Shown: in pieces, positions 59,151-64,000 of the stretch
Layout: each line of letters opens with the position of its first letter
Numbering within the stretch: position 1 is the first letter of the stretch
Assembly: GCA_017465885.1 (NCBI GenBank)
Contig: JAFTVG010000015.1
Span: forward strand, 32,027 to 96,026
Direction: 5' to 3'
From: Clostridia bacterium
GTDB taxonomy: Bacteria; Bacillota; Clostridia; Oscillospirales; CAG-272
DNA length: 64,000 nt
Notes under the pieces: model-generated
Databases searched by the model: none
Seen by the model: only the letters and a program-made list of their open reading frames with translations
Told to the model about the DNA's origin: nothing
Position numbers and translations under genes: made by a program

Positions 59151-59501
59151 TCAAATACCCCATTTCATTATAAGATCAAATTTGTCTAAAAAGGTGGGTT
59201 CGATGGTTGTGGAGGGATTGGGCTCTACGTTTGAGGAGGAATTTTCATTCACTGCTCCTTGATTCATAATCGAAAGCACGTTTGTTTGTACTGAATACCG
59301 AGAAAATGAATCCTCATCGAGCTTATGAGACAATTTTAAGGCGTGTCCAAGTTCATGAGTGATTGTTTTTTGGATAGTCAATGCCGTTTTTGTACCGTCA
59401 AATAGCGCGTTTCGTAGTTTGCGTAGATGTAAACGCCGCCGTTTGCGCCTTCTTCGGGGATCATTACGGCTTGTCCTTGGCGAAGCGATTTTGCCGCTTG
59501 C
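59151..59501 (-). pseudogene. Remnant of a metzincin-type zinc protease
   Basis: The frame ending at 59151 encodes THELGHALKLSH (a HExxHxxxxxH zinc site, with Lys at the usual Gly) and a SIMNQG Met-turn, typical of matrixin/astacin-like proteases. Its only start (TTG 59381) has no ribosome site. Immediately upstream, a different frame reads EEGANGGVYIYANYETRYL then LTVQKRH and stops at 59378-59380. LTVQK and LTIQK are encoded by imperfect tandem 20-base units (59382-59401 and 59362-59381, 12 of 20 identical), so an out-of-phase duplication probably broke the gene. The 5' end is cut at the palindrome at 59502. Confidence 0.65.
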
Positions 59502-59525
59502 CTCCTCCCGCAGGCGCGGGAGGGG
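59502..59525. repeat. GC-rich palindrome, copy 2
   Basis: CTCCTCCCGC-AGGC-GCGGGAGGGG-type hairpin, 10 bp including one G-T pair. It lies 27 bp after the stop of the membrane gene at 59553 and immediately upstream of the truncated protease remnant. Confidence 0.88.
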
Positions 59526-59552
59526 TGTAAGAGAAAAAATCAGGATGCCAAG

Positions 59553-60305
59553 TCAGTCTTGGTCGGGGTCTGCGGACTCGGCGGGGGCTTGGGAGGGCTC
59601 GTCGGTGCCGTTTGGCGCGGAGAAATCGGCAGGTGCTTCTGCTTTTGAGTGTTTGACCAATCTGCGCAGAGTAAAGGTGAGTATAAGGGTATGAATGAGG
59701 ATAACTGCGGCAAAAATCAGAGCGATCACATTCACAACGCCACTTGCGATCAAAATTCCCGTGCCAAAGGCGCTGATCCACCAATCTGTGCCGAGCCACT
59801 GATAGCCGTATAGCTGATCCAGCGAGGGGAAAATATAGATGCAGAAGAATGTCAGCAGCCAAAGGATGCCACTGAGCCATAGGGGAAGACCGTCTCTCTT
59901 TTTTTGCGGTGCTTCGGGGGCAATGGTGCGCTTCAAGGAGGCGTTCTTTTGCCGTAAAAGCTCGATTATGACCCAAAAAGCGGTCCATAGTGCGGTTATA
60001 CAGGTCAACGCGATACCGATGTGTACTCCTACAGGCGGCCATCCCGGTGCATCTGACATGATAGGATCAATGAGATCCAGCAGACCAAATAGCATTGGTG
60101 CGGCAAGCATTACGATTGCAATCACAACACGGGGCACAGAAAGATACCATTTGCTCTTCTTTTTGGGTATAAATCTGTTGATCAGGTAACCGTTAAGCGC
60201 AGTAAAAAGGAGACAAATACATACTGCTACAAAAAAGTAGTTTAATTTTTGTTCGTATCCCATATCTCTGGGCTCGGGAAAAAACAATGCTGTGGTAGAG
60301 AACAT
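59553..60305 (-). CDS. Multi-pass membrane protein of unknown function
   Basis: 250 residues with five or six membrane helices and a charged Ala/Pro/Asp-rich tail (about 220-250). AAGGAGG precedes the ATG at 60305. No motif is recognised. It belongs to a minus-strand group with the small membrane protein at 60528 and the large secreted protein at 60900. Confidence 0.7.
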   Translation of the reverse strand: MFSTTALFFPEPRDMGYEQKLNYFFVAVCICLLFTALNGYLINRFIPKKKSKWYLSVPRVVIAIVMLAAPMLFGLLDLIDPIMSDAPGWPPVGVHIGIALTCITALWTAFWVIIELLRQKNASLKRTIAPEAPQKKRDGLPLWLSGILWLLTFFCIYIFPSLDQLYGYQWLGTDWWISAFGTGILIASGVVNVIALIFAAVILIHTLILTFTLRRLVKHSKAEAPADFSAPNGTDEPSQAPAESADPDQD

Positions 60306-60356
60306 ACTTTCTACCTCCTTATCAGATTCTATGTAGTTGCATTGAGCGCGATGGTG

Positions 60357-60447
60357 TCATTGCTCCGGCTGGATAATAACCAAGCTATTTTCTCCGTTTT
60401 TGGAATAAAGAGTGAGCGAGGTATGGTCGTCTTGTTCCGTGATCCAT
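60357..60447 (-). pseudogene. Possible remnant of a gene 3' end
   Basis: In the gap between two membrane genes a short open stretch reads EQDDHTSLTLYSKNGENSLV and a few more residues, then stops at 60357-60359. It has no start codon or ribosome site, and looks like the end of a beta-rich domain. It begins about 14 bp after palindrome copy 3 in the minus direction. Low confidence. Confidence 0.3.
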
Positions 60448-60460
60448 TTTCAGTTTTTCC

Positions 60461-60490
60461 TAACCCCTCCCGCAGGCGCGGGAGGGGTTA
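60461..60490. repeat. GC-rich palindrome, copy 3
   Basis: TAACCCCTCCCGC-AGGC-GCGGGAGGGGTTA, 13-bp perfect stem. It lies 37 bp after the stop of the small membrane gene at 60528. Same core and mostly the same loop as copies 1 and 2. Confidence 0.9.
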
Positions 60491-60527
60491 GAGTTTTACT
60501 GTGCGGGGTTTTGAACGGGGCTTTGGG

Positions 60528-60863
60528 CTATGCGGGCGACCCTTCGGTGCGCAGGACTTTTCGTTGCTTTACGATCACCTTGATCAGCGCAAAGACTACG
60601 GCGCACACCGTGAAGATCAGCGCGGTGATCAGTGCAATAATTACGCCCAAAAAACGAACGGTGCCAAAGGGCTCCCAAAGCATAATGGGTATGGGGATGA
60701 TCGACCAAACGATGCCCACAGGAAGGGCGATCTTCCAATTCAGGTAGCCCAAGAGTCCGCCAAGAAGTGCACCAATCGAGGGGAAAATCAGAAAGAGTGC
60801 GGCCAAAAAGAGCACGTACCCGTCAAGAATGCTCATGTTTTTTAATCCTTCAATAAATGACAT
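60528..60863 (-). CDS. Small membrane protein of unknown function
   Basis: 111 residues with three membrane helices (about 13-40, 44-62 and 70-95). AAAGGAG precedes the ATG at 60863. No family recognised. It starts 36 bp after the large secreted protein ends and is probably co-transcribed with it; such a pairing could mean an anchor, a partner or an immunity protein, but nothing in the sequence decides this. Confidence 0.65.
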   Translation of the reverse strand: MSFIEGLKNMSILDGYVLFLAALFLIFPSIGALLGGLLGYLNWKIALPVGIVWSIIPIPIMLWEPFGTVRFLGVIIALITALIFTVCAVVFALIKVIVKQRKVLRTEGSPA

Positions 60864-60899
60864 GTCGATTTCTCCTTTACATAAACAGTTAAAAACTAG

Positions 60900-63800
60900 T
60901 TAACACCAAGCAAATTCTTGAAGCGTTGTTCCATTATAAAAACCAACATATTCATATTGCGAAACTAGCGGAATATTTGGTATAGCGTCGTTACGTTGAC
61001 TTGCCCAAGAGTATAGGTCGTTGGGTACAACGAAAGTGGTTGGAATTGTGTCGGAAGATACCAAATTCCAAGCTCCTATTGCGAAATGAACACAATTTAA
61101 AAGCGCAATATCATAAACATTATCGTTGTTCGAAATATAAATATTTAAGGCATAGAGTTCGTCATTAGATACGGTAGTTTCCAATGCAATGGTGTCTCTA
61201 TAGGAGCCATTATCATAGGATTTGGCCTCGATGTTGTACCAGATTCCTTTATGTTCAGAATTGCTGTTTGGTGAACCGAGCAGGATTTTTTCGCCGGTCC
61301 TATTAGGGAATCTTCCTATAGTTATCGAATCACCTGGCGCAACGTTAAGGTATCCTACAGTGATTTCCTCGATGGTGTCGTTTGTAATATAAAGAAATGA
61401 GTGTCCAGTTATACTGTCCCAACTACCATCTAAATACCCGCCATTTGTTACAAGTTTGAGTTTGATATTGTTTGTTCTTACAAAAACGGTCTCCTCAACG
61501 AATTGATTTGTAGGAATGTGGTAAAGCGATATTGTAAACTCTCCGGAAGCGGTGGGGGTTATGGTAATATCACTTTGTGTTGACAGTATACCGTTGTGTT
61601 CAAGACTAACATTTGAGAAATCTGAAGTATCAGTAAAACTTGCGCTATTTGACAGGGACGCTAAATTGTACGAAAGACCAACGGAGATGTTGTCGATAAA
61701 GTTTGAAAACTCCACATACTCCTCCCTCAAGCATACCCTCCATTTTGTCCTGTCATCGGTTGTGGAGGAAAAGGGGGAAAGCGTACTCGAAGTACTGCTG
61801 CTGACGCCGACGTAGTATCCGTAATTGCTCTTGATCGTAAGCTTTCCCGATGTGTACGTCAGGGAAAACAGCGCTCTGAGGGGGACGCTTTGATAATTGC
61901 TGAGATCTTCAAGAGCTACCGTAGAAGAGTTTGCAGTCAAGTAATATCCCGGGGCGTAAACGCTTTCGATCATATACTGTCCGCCACCTACAAACTGAAC
62001 GTACCATGCCATTCTGTTGCCTAAGGCGCTTTCGGTTCCGGCTTTCATAGTGGGCGCGGCATCCGTGGGCGCGTGCATTGTCATAAAGGTACGGGAAGCG
62101 AGATTGTTGATATAGTATACACCTTCCGCTACCGTTCTACCGTCTGCCTGAACGGCTGAGCCGATATTGGTGATCTTCCAAAGCTGGCTGTCCTCCATGC
62201 TTTCTTGGACTTCTTGGAGTATAATCCCCGAAGAGGCTCTGGTCAAGGCAAGACCGGGGTTGCTTGCAAGCAGGATCAGATAATGGGTGGATGCGGTTTG
62301 GAGTACGACCCAATTATCGCCTGTGCTGCTTCCCGAAACGATGCTTCCTGCCACGGGATAACCGCTGTTTCCATTTGCCGCATCAAGATAGTTGCCCTCA
62401 TAGTTTGCTTTGATAACAACGCCGTTGGAGGATTGCTGAATGATCATTGCTGCCCGAGCTTCAGTGGTGTTGTACGCCGTCATAGAAAGATTTGTGCCGT
62501 TCATTTTGAGGATCTGACGGTTTAAAGAGGATTGCAGATCATTCAAAAATACTTGGTTTCCTGTGAAAACGGGGGCAACGTATCCATAATAGAAAGAGGC
62601 TACCGGGGCAGAGGCGTGTTCGAGCCCGTAGATTTGCAGTCTGTCATATACCGTACCGGAAAATGCCAGCTGGTAACAGATACCTTCTTCGTTAGCCATT
62701 GCTTCCAGTAGGGCTGAATTAACCAAATTGAAATCCGAGTAAGACGCACCCATCATCACGTCGGAATCTACCTCTGTGGAGGTAGGAGCGTATATGTTCA
62801 ACAATCCGGAGAGCTCCCCTTCGTGATCTATTGTTCCAAGAACCAATTCTGCCCCCTCAAGACCTAAAGAAACCGACGAAAAAGTGACGTGCAGATTTGC
62901 CTTGAGCAACGGCAGACCTTGGGTATCGGGTAAATTGTTGATACGCAGATAGGTGGCGTAGGTCGTGCTTCCCGAAACGCCAGCATAATTGCCCGTTGTG
63001 CATTCTACAGGCCCGGAGCCTGCTGTTGCAGTACAGAAATCCTCCATATTCGCCGCATAATCCTCGGTGGTTACGGCGGGGTCGAAGGTGACGGGGTAGA
63101 CTCTTTCGGGCGCATCAAGCCACGCCTTGTCGGGGGTGTAGGTGACGGTGACCGTCTTGCCCGTCTGCTTTAAAAGCACCTGCACGGCGGTGCTGCTTTC
63201 CCCTGCGGCGTCGTACATCAGAGGGGCGTCCACGTAGAAATAGTCGTTGCCTTTACTATCCTCAAGGATCACGGCGTTCTCTACAAGGCGCGCCTTGTAG
63301 TCACAGTTTTCGATCACCATGGAAAGAGCATAGACACGTCCTTTTTCGTTTAAGATCACGTCCTCCTTGATCTTCTGCGGGCTGACGGTGTAGCGCACCT
63401 CTGCCCCAAGAGCGGAAAACGCGTCCTCAAAAAGCAGCTCGCCCTGCGCCTCGGGCAGAGCAAAGGTGTCCTTGTCGCCGACCTTTTTGCCCTTGAGCGA
63501 AGGGTTCTTGCCGCCCTGCGCCTTGGCGTTCTTCTTTTCAAGCTTCATCACGGCTTTTTCGTCTTCATAGCCGATGAGCTCGTAGTGCCAGCAAAGCGCC
63601 TGACCCTTTTTGTTTATCAGCGCCGCCTTGTTTTGCGAGAGCCCGAAGGAGGCGCGGTATCCTTTGCCCTTCACAAGGTAGGCGTCCTCGTCCTCGTCGT
63701 AGACGGGCGCGGAGTGGGCGTCCACCCACTTGCCCTGCTCGTCCTGTTCGTGGACTGCCTCTGCATAGCTGACGGCGTAATAAGTGCCGTCTGAGAGCAG

Positions 63801-63998
63801 ATAGTGCTTTTCAAAGGCGGTGCGCTTGCTTTCGTCCTCGCAAACCACCGTGACCTCACCTTCCGCAGAACCTTCCGCCGCTAAGGAAGGATCCTCGGCA
63901 GAGCCGGGTAAGACGGGAAGGATGGGCAAGAGCAGCACGATGCAAAGAAGCATCGCCAAGGAGCGAAGCAGTTGATTGATTTTCTTGAAGTGTTTCAT
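60900..63998 (-). CDS. Large secreted protein with ricin-like repeats and permuted NlpC/LRAT-like C-terminus
   Basis: 1032 residues starting two bases inside the right edge. A signal peptide (about 1-32) is followed by a long acidic N-terminal region ending in ERVYPVTFDPAV, a sequence common before DNRLRE domains of wall-associated Rhs-type proteins. A beta-trefoil-like region (about 490-770) with repeats such as GNYLDAANGNSGYPVAGS follows. The C-terminal 190 residues carry His866 in GHSFLYITN and Cys969 in NCVHFAIGAWN; a His-before-Cys order with an N-C-x-H-F motif fits circularly permuted NlpC/P60 (LRAT-like) enzymes. No Rhs repeats are present. The C-terminal coding region is more AT-rich than the N-terminal part. 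A cell-wall or lipid hydrolase, or a toxin, is possible. Confidence 0.75.
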   Translation of the reverse strand: MKHFKKINQLLRSLAMLLCIVLLLPILPVLPGSAEDPSLAAEGSAEGEVTVVCEDESKRTAFEKHYLLSDGTYYAVSYAEAVHEQDEQGKWVDAHSAPVYDEDEDAYLVKGKGYRASFGLSQNKAALINKKGQALCWHYELIGYEDEKAVMKLEKKNAKAQGGKNPSLKGKKVGDKDTFALPEAQGELLFEDAFSALGAEVRYTVSPQKIKEDVILNEKGRVYALSMVIENCDYKARLVENAVILEDSKGNDYFYVDAPLMYDAAGESSTAVQVLLKQTGKTVTVTYTPDKAWLDAPERVYPVTFDPAVTTEDYAANMEDFCTATAGSGPVECTTGNYAGVSGSTTYATYLRINNLPDTQGLPLLKANLHVTFSSVSLGLEGAELVLGTIDHEGELSGLLNIYAPTSTEVDSDVMMGASYSDFNLVNSALLEAMANEEGICYQLAFSGTVYDRLQIYGLEHASAPVASFYYGYVAPVFTGNQVFLNDLQSSLNRQILKMNGTNLSMTAYNTTEARAAMIIQQSSNGVVIKANYEGNYLDAANGNSGYPVAGSIVSGSSTGDNWVVLQTASTHYLILLASNPGLALTRASSGIILQEVQESMEDSQLWKITNIGSAVQADGRTVAEGVYYINNLASRTFMTMHAPTDAAPTMKAGTESALGNRMAWYVQFVGGGQYMIESVYAPGYYLTANSSTVALEDLSNYQSVPLRALFSLTYTSGKLTIKSNYGYYVGVSSSTSSTLSPFSSTTDDRTKWRVCLREEYVEFSNFIDNISVGLSYNLASLSNSASFTDTSDFSNVSLEHNGILSTQSDITITPTASGEFTISLYHIPTNQFVEETVFVRTNNIKLKLVTNGGYLDGSWDSITGHSFLYITNDTIEEITVGYLNVAPGDSITIGRFPNRTGEKILLGSPNSNSEHKGIWYNIEAKSYDNGSYRDTIALETTVSNDELYALNIYISNNDNVYDIALLNCVHFAIGAWNLVSSDTIPTTFVVPNDLYSWASQRNDAIPNIPLVSQYEYVGFYNGTTLQEFAWC

Positions 63999-64000
63999 AA

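Noticed and set aside
1..64000. tRNA and rRNA genes
   Set aside because: I looked for tRNA-like TTCGA arms with CCA-type acceptor stems and for conserved rRNA segments, and found none convincing in the window.

Overview
The window is a chromosomal stretch of a spore-forming member of the Clostridia (Bacillota) of moderate G+C. The evidence is an alpha/beta-type small acid-soluble spore protein, a large Bacillus/Clostridium-type SRP RNA placed before dnaX-ybaB-recR, a vegetative sigma factor downstream of dgt-dnaG, a BlaI/BlaR1-type pair, and many promoters of the form TTGACA-N17-TATAAT. I cannot name a genus from sequence alone. A left-edge XRE-type regulator runs off the window.

Layout. 1-2.5 kb: regulator, a 33-codon gene or small RNA with its own promoter and terminator, and an AT-rich lipoprotein. 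2.6-9.4 kb: housekeeping genes rplS-rpmE, hflX, a YigZ-family gene, dgt, dnaG, rpoD. 9.5-11.6 kb: a strongly promoted orphan solute-binding lipoprotein. 11.7-16.9 kb: SRP RNA, dnaX, ybaB, recR, a phosphoribosyltransferase and two membrane proteins. 17-18.3 kb: vanW-like gene and SASP. 18.3-26.6 kb: a complete ornithine-to-arginine pathway, argGHCJBDF, behind a regulatory region with helically phased TGAATA repeats. 26.7-30.2 kb: M56/BlaR1-type sensor and BlaI with two operators, then a ferredoxin-thioredoxin-reductase-like protein and a thioredoxin. 30.2-31.2 kb: a 961-bp cassette with imperfect terminal inverted repeats, carrying an array of small hairpins and one AT-rich orphan gene.

31.2-37.6 kb (minus strand): acyltransferase, two ABC half-exporters with unusual N-terminal domains and zinc ribbons, and a DUF1854 protein between them. 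37.8-43.9 kb: azlCD, acetyltransferases, a second hairpin array, an aldo/keto reductase, a short pyrophosphatase and small orphan genes. 44-50 kb: nusB, a TsaD paralogue, xseAB, a membrane PIG-L-type deacetylase, RNase P RNA and a dihydrouridine synthase. 50-56.4 kb: a papain-family lipoprotein with a ricin-like region, an ABC exporter, an orphan gene and an iron alcohol dehydrogenase. 56.4-64 kb (minus strand): an accessory region of lipoproteins, small membrane proteins, gene remnants, three copies of a GC-rich palindrome, and a 1032-residue secreted protein whose C-terminus looks like a circularly permuted NlpC/LRAT-type cysteine enzyme.

The most unusual items are the TIR-bounded cassette, the two hairpin arrays, the phased repeats before argG and before the acyltransferase, the DUF1854/ABC locus, the repeat-associated gene remnants at 58-60.5 kb, and the large secreted protein. 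Promoters were used to decide several start codons; 21 candidate promoters are listed, all with 17-bp spacers, a regularity partly due to the search criterion.
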